Shown: positions 17,446 to 25,818 of the stretch, in pieces | Position numbering within the stretch: position 1 is the first letter of the stretch | How the letters are laid out: the number at the start of each line of letters is the position of its first letter | DNA from: Chryseobacterium arachidis | Lineage (GTDB): Bacteria > Bacteroidota > Bacteroidia > Flavobacteriales > Weeksellaceae | Reading direction: 5' to 3' | NCBI RefSeq assembly: GCF_900129245.1 | Contig: NZ_FQUT01000004.1 | Coordinates: forward strand, 124,001 to 188,000 | DNA: 64,000 bases | The notes under the pieces: generated by a model | Told to the model about the DNA's origin: nothing | Databases searched by the model: none | The model's input: the letters and a program-made list of their open reading frames with translations, nothing else | Translations under genes and position numbers: made by a program

Positions 17446-17611
17446 AAAATTGCAATTAGCCATTAGCTTTTAGCTTTTGGCTTTTTGTTGCTGAATACAT
17501 AATTAATTCTAACTTGATTTAGATTTCAGATAATAGATTTCAGATAACAGACAAAGTCTTATTTCTAACTTCTAACATCTAATTTCTAACATCTAAAAAA
17601 GGACAACAACA
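17446..17611. other. Repeat-containing spacer between rpsR and rplI
   Basis: This 166-nt spacer is unusually long for the operon. It holds direct repeats based on TTAGCTTTT (17465-17485), AGATTTCAGATAA (17520-17547) and TTTCTAAC(A/T)TCTAA (17562-17597). The 12-mer CTAATTTCTAAC at 17579-17590 recurs in the sucA-sucB spacer at 30249-30260. No promoter or terminator is evident. Confidence 0.6.
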
Positions 17612-18121
17612 ATGAACATTATTCTTAAAAAAGACGTAGAAAATTTAGGTCTTGAATTCGACACAGTAAGCGTAAAGCCTGGTTATGCAAGAAACTTCTT
17701 GATTCCTCAAGGATTTGCACTTTTAGCTACTCCTAAAAACATCGCAGCTCTTGAAGCTACTTTGGAAGCTAGAAAAGAAGAAGAAGCTAAATTAATCGCT
17801 GCTGCAACTGCTGTAGTTGATCAATTGAAGAAAACTTCTATCACTATCCCTGCAAAAGTTGGTGCTGGTGACAAATTATTCGGTTCTATCAACAATGCTG
17901 ATTTAGCTGAAGCTCTAGGAAAAGCGGGTGTATCTGTAGATAAAAAATACATCAAAATCCCTGGAAACACAATCAAAAGAACAGGAAAATTCACTGCTCT
18001 TGTTAGACTTCACAGAAACGTTGAGTACAACTACGAATTCGATATCGTATCTGATGCTCCTGTTGAAGCTCCAAAAGCAGCTCCTGCTAAGAAAGAAGAA
18101 GCTCCTTCTGAAGAAGCTTAA
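17612..18121 (+). CDS. rplI: 50S ribosomal protein L9
   Basis: L9 has two RNA-binding domains joined by a long helix. The 169 residues show the N-domain signature MNIILKKDVENLGLEFD and VKPGYARNFLIPQGFALLAT, the connecting helix with ALEATLEARKEEEAK, and a C-domain containing LFGSINNADLAEAL. The C-terminus has an added Ala/Pro/Lys/Glu-rich tail of about 20 residues (EAPKAAPAKKEEAPSEEA) that most L9 proteins lack. It ends the operon, with a strong terminator 34 nt downstream. Confidence 0.97.
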   Translation: MNIILKKDVENLGLEFDTVSVKPGYARNFLIPQGFALLATPKNIAALEATLEARKEEEAKLIAAATAVVDQLKKTSITIPAKVGAGDKLFGSINNADLAEALGKAGVSVDKKYIKIPGNTIKRTGKFTALVRLHRNVEYNYEFDIVSDAPVEAPKAAPAKKEEAPSEEA

Positions 18122-18154
18122 TCTTATTAACAAGACGAGATTTTCTCAACATAT

Positions 18155-18183
18155 AAAACCACTTCGATTGAAGTGGTTTTTTT
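18155..18183 (+). terminator. Intrinsic terminator after rplI
   Basis: An 11-bp perfect stem (18155-18165 with 18170-18180), loop GATT, ending in a run of T. Confidence 0.88.
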
Positions 18184-18308
18184 AATGCCATTGCGAACAG
18201 ACTAAAGGTCTGCAAACCTAATTCTAAAGGGAAGAAGCAATTTTTAATAGACTAATTTCAAAAACTCTAAAACCCTTCCACACTCCAACACAAAAGATAC
18301 TCTCCCAC

Positions 18309-19112
18309 CTAAACATCCCCCTTCAACCTCTGCAGATACTCCGTCGGTGGAATTCCAATCACTTTTTTAAAGATATTGCTGAAAGATGAGAGACTGTTAT
18401 ACCCTACCATCATAGAAATTTCGTACATATTATACTTTCCTTCCAACATTAATTCTAATGATCGCGTAATTCTCAATGCACGCAGAAAACGGACGTAATT
18501 CATACCCAAAATTTCTTTAAATTTTCTCGATAAGGTTCTGGTGCTCATTCCGAATTCTTTTGCAGTGGATTCGATGGTTAAAGGCTTTTCGAGATTGGCG
18601 TGAATATATTTGGCCACTTTCAGTAAAGTTTCATCTTTCGGAAAAGGATGTTGAACAGGAAAAGCTAGCTTTTTATCCCTCTTTTCAGGTAAAATTCCTT
18701 TTAAAGCTTTAAGGAAATAATATTTTGTTTCATCATTTTTTGTGATTTTCCCATCCCAGTCTTTTGTATATAAAATCATCTCCCGAAGCAGGTGACTGAC
18801 AGAATAAATATTAATTTCATCAAAAAAGCCACTTTCATTTTCTTCTTTTTTAAAATAAAAATTGTACAAATCTACTTTCGGACTGGTAGAAAAAATATAA
18901 TGAGGAGTTCCCGCAGGAATCCACATAAAACACCTTGCCGGTAAATACCAATGTTTCAGATCCGTAAAAATATGCACAATGCCTCCTTCTGCATACACCA
19001 ATTGCGCAGAACTGTGATGATGGATCTCTGTTTTTACATCTCCCGTAAGAACGTGATACACGTAAAAAGCTGCATCTTCTTCTTCAACGGCTCCAAAATG
19101 ACGATCATTCAT
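18309..19112 (-). CDS. AraC-family transcription regulator, likely controls the adjacent efflux genes
   Basis: Cytoplasmic regulator of about 267 residues. The N-terminal part is a cupin-like ligand-binding domain (TEIHHHSSAQLVYAEGG and WIPAGTPHYIF). The C-terminal 100 residues hold two helix-turn-helix motifs, with the family signature MSTRTLSRKFKEILGMNYVR and VGYNSLSSFSNIFKKVIG. It is transcribed divergently from the tolC-hlyD unit, the usual arrangement for a local regulator, so control of efflux is inferred from position. I prefer the ATG at 19112 because the cupin begins there; an upstream ATG at 19175 would add 21 residues. Confidence 0.88.
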   Translation of the reverse strand: MNDRHFGAVEEEDAAFYVYHVLTGDVKTEIHHHSSAQLVYAEGGIVHIFTDLKHWYLPARCFMWIPAGTPHYIFSTSPKVDLYNFYFKKEENESGFFDEINIYSVSHLLREMILYTKDWDGKITKNDETKYYFLKALKGILPEKRDKKLAFPVQHPFPKDETLLKVAKYIHANLEKPLTIESTAKEFGMSTRTLSRKFKEILGMNYVRFLRALRITRSLELMLEGKYNMYEISMMVGYNSLSSFSNIFKKVIGIPPTEYLQRLKGDV

Positions 19113-19200
19113 AGAATAAAGGTAAAAATAAAATTTCAATTTGGCGTAAATGGACAAATCTTTTTCTGTTTTCACAAATACTGTCCGAAGTTACTCATCG

Positions 19201-19208
19201 TAAATTTG
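19201..19208 (+). promoter_or_regulatory. Predicted -7 element for tolC-hlyD
   Basis: TAAATTTG, 41 nt upstream of the TolC start, in the divergent intergenic region shared with the AraC gene. Confidence 0.6.
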
Positions 19209-19249
19209 CAGTATCAAAATCATTTTAGCAAAAAACCTTTAATTAAATT

Positions 19250-20587
19250 ATGAATATGATATTTAACGCATGCAAATATCAGTGTATTGCGTTGTGCTTA
19301 TTATTGATAAGCTTTAATTTTCAATCACAAGTGATAGATTTTAAGCATCTCAGCTTGCAACAGGCGGTTGAGATCGGCTTAAAAAACAACAAAAATATTC
19401 AGATAAGTCATTTGAAAAATGAAATGTCTGAAACGAAAGAGAAAGATCTTAAAATGGAAAAACTTCCGGACATCGAATTTCATACGAGCTACAATCAGGT
19501 GACCAATCTTTTTCAGCACGAAAATGGCGTATTCGGAAAAGCAACAAAATATGACATCATCAATGGAATGTATGACTTTACTCTTTCCGCATCAATTCCC
19601 GTTTACATGGGTGGAAAAATAAAAAACACGGAGAAAAAAGCTGCCATTGATACTGAGATTTCTTCATTAAAGACCCATTTGGATGAAAGACAGCTGAAAA
19701 TGGAAATTATTACCGCTTTTCTTCAAATCCATCATTTAAAAGAACAGCAAAGTCTGATTAATGATAAAATGAAAGAAGATTCCGTGAACATCAAACAGGT
19801 AAAAGCTTTAAAAGCAAACGGCGTTGTTACGGTAAATGAAGTGTTGAGAACTTCTTTGCAGCTTTCCAATCATAAAATGAGCTGGACGGAACTTGATAAC
19901 GATATTCAGATTGCCGAACATAAACTGAAAACCATTCTTTCCCTTCCCGAAAATAAGGAAATGCATGTGGATACAGAAGATCTCATCTCTGAAAATGCAG
20001 AAATACCTTATGTAGACGAATTAACGGAAACGGCCTTGCATAAAAACGAATCTGTTGCAATGGCCAATAAAAATCTTTCGCTTAAAGAATTAGATCAAAA
20101 AATTACAAAAGCGAATTATTTACCGAAAATTACAGCAGGCGGAGAATATTTTTTAAAATATCCGAATATGATGTTCTTCCCTCCCGAGCCTTATGCTTAT
20201 CGCCTGGGAATGATTGGCGTCAATCTTACCTATCCTATCGAAAGTCTGTATAAAAACAAATACAAAATGCAGGAATCGAAGGAAAATATCAACCTTGCCA
20301 AACTGCAGATCGAAGAAAATGAGGAAAATATAAGACACAATGTTTATGAAGCCTACAAAAAGTTTGAAGAGACCGACCAAAAGGTAAAAATCTCAGAGGA
20401 AGCGATTAATCAGGCTAAAGAAAATTATCGAATTGTAAGAACGAAATACGCCAACAAATTAAGCTTAATCACCGAACTGATCGATGCTGACAATGCTTAT
20501 CTGGAAGCTCAGTCCAATCTTATTTCCGTAAAAATTAACAGACAACTTAAATATTATCAACTCCAATATACGATTGGAAACTTATAA
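19250..20587 (+). CDS. TolC-family outer-membrane efflux protein
   Basis: Outer-membrane channel of a tripartite exporter, 445 residues. A hydrophobic signal segment at residues 9-26 is followed by LSLQQAVEIGLKNNKNIQIS, the standard TolC repeat start. Long helical hairpins rich in Glu, Lys, Asn and Leu follow. The second repeat starts near residue 240 and ends with LITELIDADNAYLEAQSNL, typical of the family. Only 5 nt separate it from hlyD, so the two are co-transcribed. Together with the MFS gene downstream they form an EmrAB-TolC-like system. The substrate is unknown. Confidence 0.92.
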   Translation: MNMIFNACKYQCIALCLLLISFNFQSQVIDFKHLSLQQAVEIGLKNNKNIQISHLKNEMSETKEKDLKMEKLPDIEFHTSYNQVTNLFQHENGVFGKATKYDIINGMYDFTLSASIPVYMGGKIKNTEKKAAIDTEISSLKTHLDERQLKMEIITAFLQIHHLKEQQSLINDKMKEDSVNIKQVKALKANGVVTVNEVLRTSLQLSNHKMSWTELDNDIQIAEHKLKTILSLPENKEMHVDTEDLISENAEIPYVDELTETALHKNESVAMANKNLSLKELDQKITKANYLPKITAGGEYFLKYPNMMFFPPEPYAYRLGMIGVNLTYPIESLYKNKYKMQESKENINLAKLQIEENEENIRHNVYEAYKKFEETDQKVKISEEAINQAKENYRIVRTKYANKLSLITELIDADNAYLEAQSNLISVKINRQLKYYQLQYTIGNL

Positions 20588-20592
20588 AAACT

Positions 20593-21639
20593 ATGGCACA
20601 AAAGCAATTAACACGAAAAGAAAAAAGAATCAACAAAACGATTACTCTATTGGCGTGGATCCTTATTATTAGTGGGATTACAGGTATGGTGAGCTTTTAT
20701 CTTTTTTCGAGAAAAAATGTGACGACCAACGATGCGCAGATCGAACAATATATCACACCTGTTTCAAGCAAGGTTTCGGGATTCATCAAAACAATTAAGT
20801 TTAATGAAAACCAATTTGTACACAAAGGCGATACATTAATTGTAATAGACAACCGCGAATTTGTGAATCAGGTAAAAATGGCCGAAGCAAATCTTCATGC
20901 CAATTCAGAAAATATAAGCACTATTGAAAGCGGTGTGAATACAAAAGCAAGCGATACAAAAATCATTGATGCTAAAATTGCTTCAGCAAAAATTGACATC
21001 TGGAGAAATGAACAGGATTTTAAAAGATATAAAAATTTAGTTTCAGAAGATGCTGCCACTGAACAACAGTTTGAAAATGTAAAAGCTTCTTACGAACAGG
21101 CAAAAGCGAATCTTTTAGCTTTAGAACAGCAAAAAAATGCAGTGAGAGCAAGCGTAAACGAACAGGAAACAAAAGTTGCCCCTGTAAAAAGTCAGATTCA
21201 ACAAAGTTCGGCAAGTCTGAATAATGCAAAACTCTTCCTTTCTTATACGGTAGTGACTGCACCTTACGATGGTTGGGTTGGTAAGAAAACGATTCAGGAA
21301 GGACAATTGATCAAAGAAGGTCAGGCCTTGGTTCAGATCGTGAGCAAAGAAAAATGGATCATTGCCAATTACAAAGAAACGCAATTGGGACAGATCGATC
21401 AGAATAAAGAAGTCATTATCACGGCAGATGCTTATCCAGATGTAGAATTTAAAGGAAAAATAGTTTCCGTTTCTCCGGCTTCAGGCTCACAATTCTCTTT
21501 AGTAAAACCGGATAATGCAACAGGAAATTTCGTAAAAATCGAACAAAGATTTCCGGTGAAGATTATTCTGGATCAAAATCAAAACAACGAAAAATTACTT
21601 TCCGGAATGAATGTTCTGGTGAGCGCGAAGAAAATATAG
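20593..21639 (+). CDS. HlyD/EmrA-family periplasmic adaptor
   Basis: Membrane fusion protein of 348 residues linking an inner-membrane pump to TolC. It has a single N-terminal membrane helix (about residues 17-39). The family lipoyl/barrel segment SSKVSGFIKTIKFNENQFVHKGD follows, shown here only in part as VSGFIKTIKFNENQ. A long helical hairpin spans residues 90-205, and the second half carries VTAPYDGWVGKKTIQEGQLI. The next gene of a normal emrA-emrB pair, the MFS pump, does not follow directly: a 528-nt repeat-rich spacer intervenes. Confidence 0.92.
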   Translation: MAQKQLTRKEKRINKTITLLAWILIISGITGMVSFYLFSRKNVTTNDAQIEQYITPVSSKVSGFIKTIKFNENQFVHKGDTLIVIDNREFVNQVKMAEANLHANSENISTIESGVNTKASDTKIIDAKIASAKIDIWRNEQDFKRYKNLVSEDAATEQQFENVKASYEQAKANLLALEQQKNAVRASVNEQETKVAPVKSQIQQSSASLNNAKLFLSYTVVTAPYDGWVGKKTIQEGQLIKEGQALVQIVSKEKWIIANYKETQLGQIDQNKEVIITADAYPDVEFKGKIVSVSPASGSQFSLVKPDNATGNFVKIEQRFPVKIILDQNQNNEKLLSGMNVLVSAKKI

Positions 21640-21885
21640 AGTTTGAGAGTGAGAGGGTTTGAGAATTTTAGAGTTTTGTATGGAAATGTTTAGTGTATAG
21701 ATCAAAATTTTAAAATCCTCTTCTCAAATTTTAAATTAACCAATTAAATTATTTTTTAAGCGAAAAGGCAGAATGCAATTTACCATCTTACCTTTACTTT
21801 TACATGTTGTTCTTTTGTCTTTTCGCATTTTTCATTAATAACAACTTTGTTTAAATTTTCTAAAGTTTATTTCCAGCAAGTCTGT

Positions 21886-21955
21886 CATTCCGCAGAATCT
21901 AAGCATAGTATTAGAATTCTATTGGAAAGATTAGAGCCTGAATTTCTACGGAATG
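21886..21955. repeat. Imperfect inverted-repeat element
   Basis: The ends are TCATTCCGCAGAATCT and AATTTCTACGGAATGA, about 70 bp apart. The pattern resembles short interspersed elements I recall from Chryseobacterium intergenic regions. Only one copy is visible in this window. Confidence 0.5.
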
Positions 21956-21994
21956 AGAAGCTCTGTGTAATTATAAAATATTCAAAGGAACGGC

Positions 21995-22100
21995 TGCAAC
22001 CCTAGCCCCGATTGCAACGGCATCCTCTTGTGTTGCGGCTGGAGCAAAGCGGAAGCCGTAACACAAAAGATAGAGTGGAAAGCGGGAAAAAGCTTCTAAA
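21995..22100. repeat. REP-like interspersed palindromic element
   Basis: The core begins CCTAGCCCCGATTGCAACGG, and ends with TAGAGTGGAAAGCGGGAA. Its centre is a 13-bp stem with one G-U pair (22028-22040 with 22054-22066) and a 13-nt loop. This AGCCCCGATT...GATA(T/G)AG(C/T)GGAAAGCGGG layout is familiar from many flavobacterial intergenic regions. That recognition comes from memory, not a search. Confidence 0.65.
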
Positions 22101-22167
22101 AAAATTAAACAGATTTAATATAAAACACATTTGGCAATCATTACTGATTCGCCTTTTAAAGAAAATC

Positions 22168-23730
22168 ATGCAACACAATACAGTTTATCATCAATGGGTA
22201 CCACAATGGCTGAAACTGCCGCTTCTTATTCTGGCGCTGTTTCCCCACCTGATGTTGTTGTCGCTTTTGCATTCCAATAGCGCCTTCACATCTTCTTTTA
22301 TGGACGTCGATTCAGACGGCATCCAATACTTAATGATTTTGATGTACGGGACATTTGTGGTTACCCTTTTAGTTATACAGCGGTTTATGGCGTATTTCAG
22401 CGTAAAATATTACACCTTGCTGATGTCTTCCGTTTCCATTCTTATCCTTTACGGGCTTTCAATTACGAGTGACTACCATGTTATTTTAGTTATCCGCTTT
22501 CTGGAAGGAATCTTTGGAGTGATGGAAGGTGCCATTTTCCTGCCGCTGATTGTCGCTGAGCTCAAAACGAAACACGCCAAAGAAATCGCCTACACTTTTA
22601 TGTACACCATTATCCTCACAGGTGGAACTTTGACGACCTCTCTAATGAAATCCAGCATTGAAGATTACGATTTTAAACACATGATCCTTATGATGGTTTA
22701 TTTCCATGTTTTTGTTTTAATTATTGCTTTTGCGATCTTTAATAAAAACAGATTTTTCCCTAAAAAACCATTGTATCAACTGGATATTACAAGCTGGTTT
22801 TTGCTTTGGGTATGTCTTCAGGCAGGCGGTTATGCTTTAATTTACGGAAAACGATTAATGTGGTTTGAATCGGATATTATCATTTTATGTTTTCTGATTT
22901 TCTTACTATTTGGAGGATTGTTTATGTTAAAACAGAGAAATCAGCCGCGTCCTTTTTTTCATTTTGAAGTATTTGGTTCAAAAAATTTGATTGCCGGAGT
23001 GATTCTTTTCTTCATTTTTTATATCCTGAGAGCTTCCATAAACAATGTGTACAGCATTATGGCAACCGTCTGGAAATGGCCTTGGGATTATATCGTAGAA
23101 ATTCAGTACTGGAATGTTGCCGGAAGTCTTTTGGGCGTTTTTTTATCAGCTTTATGCATCACAAAGGGAGCATCTTCAAAATTAATTTTCTTTACAGGAT
23201 TTCTGATCTTGGCGATTGACTGTGCTTGGTTTACCTACACTTTTTACCCTGACACAACACTTCAAACGATTTGTCCGCCATTATTTTTACAAGGTGTCGG
23301 ACAAGGATTGCTTTTCACGCCGTTGGTTTTCTTTTTAATTTCCGGAATGCCCGAAAAATATGTTGCCAACGCATCTGCAGTCGGAACAGCAACCAGGTTC
23401 TGGACAACCGCTATCGGATATGCTTTAATGCAGAATTTAATGTTATTTTTAACGTTGAAACACTCAGATACATTAAGTTCAAACTTTATCGATACCAATC
23501 CTGTTTTCTATTCACAATGGAATCAGATTTTTGGAGCTCATATTTCTAAATTTCCGATCAATGAATCAATATCAATGACGGCAGGAGCTTTCAAAGCCAA
23601 AATCAATGCACAGGCTATTTTGCTATCCAATATGGAAATCTTTACAGGGTTATTCTGGTTGGCTTTAATTACGGCATTGGTTATTTTACTGTATCATCCC
23701 GTAAAAATTGCGGTGAGAAATATTATGTAG
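22168..23730 (+). CDS. MFS drug transporter, EmrB/DHA2-like
   Basis: Inner-membrane transporter of 520 residues with about 14 hydrophobic segments. The likely partner proteins are the HlyD and TolC products encoded upstream. I set the start at the ATG at 22168 (MQHNTVYHQWVPQW), because the preceding 52 codons of open frame lie in a REP-like repeat. Recognisable features are the conserved GIFGVMEGAIFLPLIVAEL segment in the first half and ANASAVGTATRFWTTAIGYA near residue 400. The direction of transport and the drug range cannot be deduced. It is followed 43 nt later by an aldehyde dehydrogenase gene. Confidence 0.88.
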   Translation: MQHNTVYHQWVPQWLKLPLLILALFPHLMLLSLLHSNSAFTSSFMDVDSDGIQYLMILMYGTFVVTLLVIQRFMAYFSVKYYTLLMSSVSILILYGLSITSDYHVILVIRFLEGIFGVMEGAIFLPLIVAELKTKHAKEIAYTFMYTIILTGGTLTTSLMKSSIEDYDFKHMILMMVYFHVFVLIIAFAIFNKNRFFPKKPLYQLDITSWFLLWVCLQAGGYALIYGKRLMWFESDIIILCFLIFLLFGGLFMLKQRNQPRPFFHFEVFGSKNLIAGVILFFIFYILRASINNVYSIMATVWKWPWDYIVEIQYWNVAGSLLGVFLSALCITKGASSKLIFFTGFLILAIDCAWFTYTFYPDTTLQTICPPLFLQGVGQGLLFTPLVFFLISGMPEKYVANASAVGTATRFWTTAIGYALMQNLMLFLTLKHSDTLSSNFIDTNPVFYSQWNQIFGAHISKFPINESISMTAGAFKAKINAQAILLSNMEIFTGLFWLALITALVILLYHPVKIAVRNIM

Positions 23731-23773
23731 CTTTTTAGGCAAAAAATTTGCAATAATTCCTGAAATTCGCTTT

Positions 23774-25135
23774 ATGGAAATTCAGGAAATTGTATATAAA
23801 CAGAAAGATTTTTTCAAAACACAACAAACGAAGAATATCAGGTTCAGAAAAATGTATCTTGAAAAACTTCGGGATGTGATTTTAGAGAACGAACATCTTT
23901 TGTATGAAGCCATTTACCAAGATTTTGGAAAGTCTAAATTTGATACCTTCACCACTGAAATCTCCTTTGTTTTAAATGATATTGAATATTATCTGAAAAA
24001 TTTAAAATCACTTTCAAAACCCAAGAGAGTCAGAACTAACCTGGTGAATCAATTCGGGAAAAGCAGGATTTATTCTGAACCTTTGGGTAATGTTTTGGTC
24101 ATCGGAGCCTGGAATTATCCTTATCAGTTATCCCTTTCTCCTATTGTTGCCGCATTGGCTGCCGGAAACTGTTGTATTTTAAAACCGAGTGAAATTGCAG
24201 AAAATACAATGAAAGTCATGGCAAAAATCATCAATGAAAATTTTCCACCCGAATATGTATACGCTTATGAAGGCGGTATTGAGGAAACTACAGAATTGTT
24301 AAAACTCAAATTTGACAAAATATTTTTCACCGGAAGTACAAAAGTCGGGAAAATAGTTTACGAAGCCGCCGCAAAAAATCTGACGCCTGTTACCCTGGAG
24401 TTAGGTGGGAAATCTCCCGCTATAATTACAAAAGAAGCGAATCTTGAAGTAGCTGCCAAAAGAATTATCTGGGGAAAGTTTTTGAATGCCGGACAAACCT
24501 GTGTTGCTCCCGATTATTTATTGATTGAAGAATCTGTTCAGGAGCAGTTTTTAGAAATGCTTAGAAAATATATTCAGGAATTTAAATATGAATCGGGTTC
24601 GGAACATTATACAAAAATCATCAATCAAAAGAATTTTGAAAGGCTTATTACACTGATTGATAAAGACAAAATTTACTTCGGGGGAAATTTCAACAGAGAA
24701 AAATTATTCATCGAACCTACGATTTTAACGAATATCCATTGGAATGATGAAGTTATGCAGGAAGAAATTTTCGGACCAATATTACCTGTTATTTCTTTTA
24801 CCAATCTTAATGTTATTTTAAATGAAATTTTAGAATTGGAAAAACCTTTGGCCGCTTATTTATTTACGGACAATTCAGAAGAAAAGGAGAATTTCTTGCA
24901 AAAACTTTCTTTTGGTGGAGGATGTATCAATGATGTGATGATGCATTTAGGGAACGAAAATCTTCCGTTTGGTGGTGTTGGAAACTCAGGAATTGGTAAT
25001 TATCACGGTAAATTTGGTTTTGAAACCTTTTCAAACCAAAAAGCTATTCTTGAAAGAGCAACATGGGGCGAGCCGAACATTAAATATCCACCATATTCTG
25101 AGAAAAAACTAAGCTGGATCAAAAGATTTCTATAA
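23774..25135 (+). CDS. Aldehyde dehydrogenase, class 3-like
   Basis: NAD(P)-dependent oxidation of aldehydes to acids. The 453-residue length fits class 3 ALDH (short N-terminus, no leader). Signature elements are GNVLVIGAWNYPYQLSLSPI, the glycine motif FFTGSTKVGKIV, the general base region LELGGKSP with its Glu, and the catalytic Cys in NAGQTCVAPDY. The C-terminal 30 residues are basic and aromatic (SEKKLSWIKRFL), as in membrane-associated fatty aldehyde forms, but there is no clear membrane helix. It converges on the thioredoxin-like gene, with a shared terminator. Confidence 0.93.
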   Translation: MEIQEIVYKQKDFFKTQQTKNIRFRKMYLEKLRDVILENEHLLYEAIYQDFGKSKFDTFTTEISFVLNDIEYYLKNLKSLSKPKRVRTNLVNQFGKSRIYSEPLGNVLVIGAWNYPYQLSLSPIVAALAAGNCCILKPSEIAENTMKVMAKIINENFPPEYVYAYEGGIEETTELLKLKFDKIFFTGSTKVGKIVYEAAAKNLTPVTLELGGKSPAIITKEANLEVAAKRIIWGKFLNAGQTCVAPDYLLIEESVQEQFLEMLRKYIQEFKYESGSEHYTKIINQKNFERLITLIDKDKIYFGGNFNREKLFIEPTILTNIHWNDEVMQEEIFGPILPVISFTNLNVILNEILELEKPLAAYLFTDNSEEKENFLQKLSFGGGCINDVMMHLGNENLPFGGVGNSGIGNYHGKFGFETFSNQKAILERATWGEPNIKYPPYSEKKLSWIKRFL

Positions 25136-25137
25136 AT

Positions 25138-25165
25138 AAAAAACCGAGAAATTTTCCCGGTTTTA
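25138..25165. terminator. Bidirectional terminator between ALDH and thioredoxin-like genes
   Basis: AAAACCG...CGGTTTT stem with an inner GAAA/TTTC pairing, located between convergent stop codons. A and T runs flank the two sides. Confidence 0.75.
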
Positions 25166-25169
25166 ATTT

Positions 25170-25739
25170 TTATGATTTTGGACTCCAAACATTGAAGAAC
25201 TCTTTTACTTTTCCAAGATTGTATCCTTTTCCTTCTTCCAGAACATCACTTTGCTGAACATGAATCATTTTACCATTCTGATCCAGAATAATGAAAACAG
25301 GATAGCCGAACTTTGTACCCGGATCTCCATACTTTGCGAAAATCTTTTCGTTTTTATTTTCTGGGGAATAATTCAGGTGATAATATTCGTAATTTTCATC
25401 TACCAGTTTTTTCAGTTCAGGAGTCGTCTGTACAAACTGATTAAATCTTAAACACCAGATGCACCAGTTCCCACCCGCCTGAATCATGATATTTTTCTTT
25501 TCTTTTTTTGCCTTTACAATCAAAGCCTGAATATCTTTTTCTGCATCAGCTTGTGGATTGTATGGTTTCGGTAACTTTACTTTTTCCTCCGCTGCTTTTT
25601 TCTTTGCATCAAGCTCTGCATGATCAGTTTTCACCAACAAAGCCTTATCCGTTTCTCTTGCATTAGGTTTATCTTTCAAGTCCTGGGAAAAGCCTAAAAA
25701 GCCTAATCCCAGAAAAGCTGTTAATAATAATTTTTTCAT
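25170..25739 (-). CDS. Exported thioredoxin-like protein
   Basis: Periplasmic or envelope protein of 189 residues. After signal peptide MKKLLLTAFLGLGFLGFSQ comes a Lys-rich linker of about 50 residues. A thioredoxin-fold domain of the Thioredoxin_7 type follows, with redox motif WCIWC in GGNWCIWCLRFNQF and the cis-Pro segment FGYPVFIILDQNGKMI. The start is the ATG at 25739; an in-frame extension beyond it crosses the promoter region. A -7 element is at 25774-25781. A role in reducing or isomerising envelope disulfides is the family expectation. Confidence 0.9.
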   Translation of the reverse strand: MKKLLLTAFLGLGFLGFSQDLKDKPNARETDKALLVKTDHAELDAKKKAAEEKVKLPKPYNPQADAEKDIQALIVKAKKEKKNIMIQAGGNWCIWCLRFNQFVQTTPELKKLVDENYEYYHLNYSPENKNEKIFAKYGDPGTKFGYPVFIILDQNGKMIHVQQSDVLEEGKGYNLGKVKEFFNVWSPKS

Positions 25740-25773
25740 AATATAAAAATAAAAAAATAATACTATTTGCAAG

Positions 25774-25781
25774 CAAAAATA
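25774..25781 (-). promoter_or_regulatory. Predicted -7 element for the thioredoxin-like gene
   Basis: TATTTTTG on the minus strand, 34 nt before the ATG at 25739. Confidence 0.55.
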
Positions 25782-25802
25782 GAACCATAATTTTATTATC
25801 CG

Positions 25803-25810
25803 TAAATTTG
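25803..25810 (+). promoter_or_regulatory. Predicted -7 element close to the acyltransferase start
   Basis: TAAATTTG, only 8 nt before the ATG at 25819. The mRNA would have almost no leader. Confidence 0.6.
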
Positions 25811-25818
25811 CCTGTTTT

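Larger units (their letters stand above)
21640..22167. other. 528-nt non-coding spacer with several palindromic repeats
   Basis: I see no gene here. It holds a long-loop hairpin (GCGAAAAG at 21760-21767 with CTTTTCGC at 21819-21826, then a T-rich stretch). An imperfect inverted repeat comes next (CATTCCG at 21886-21892 with CGGAATG at 21949-21955). A REP-like element at about 21995-22100 completes the set. An open frame running into the MFS gene from 22012 arises because the REP element is free of stops and is not a credible N-terminus. Confidence 0.75.

Noticed and set aside
22012..22167. N-terminal extension of the MFS protein
   Set aside because: These codons are within a REP-like repeat, are not hydrophobic or export-like, and the first transporter helix begins after the ATG at 22168.
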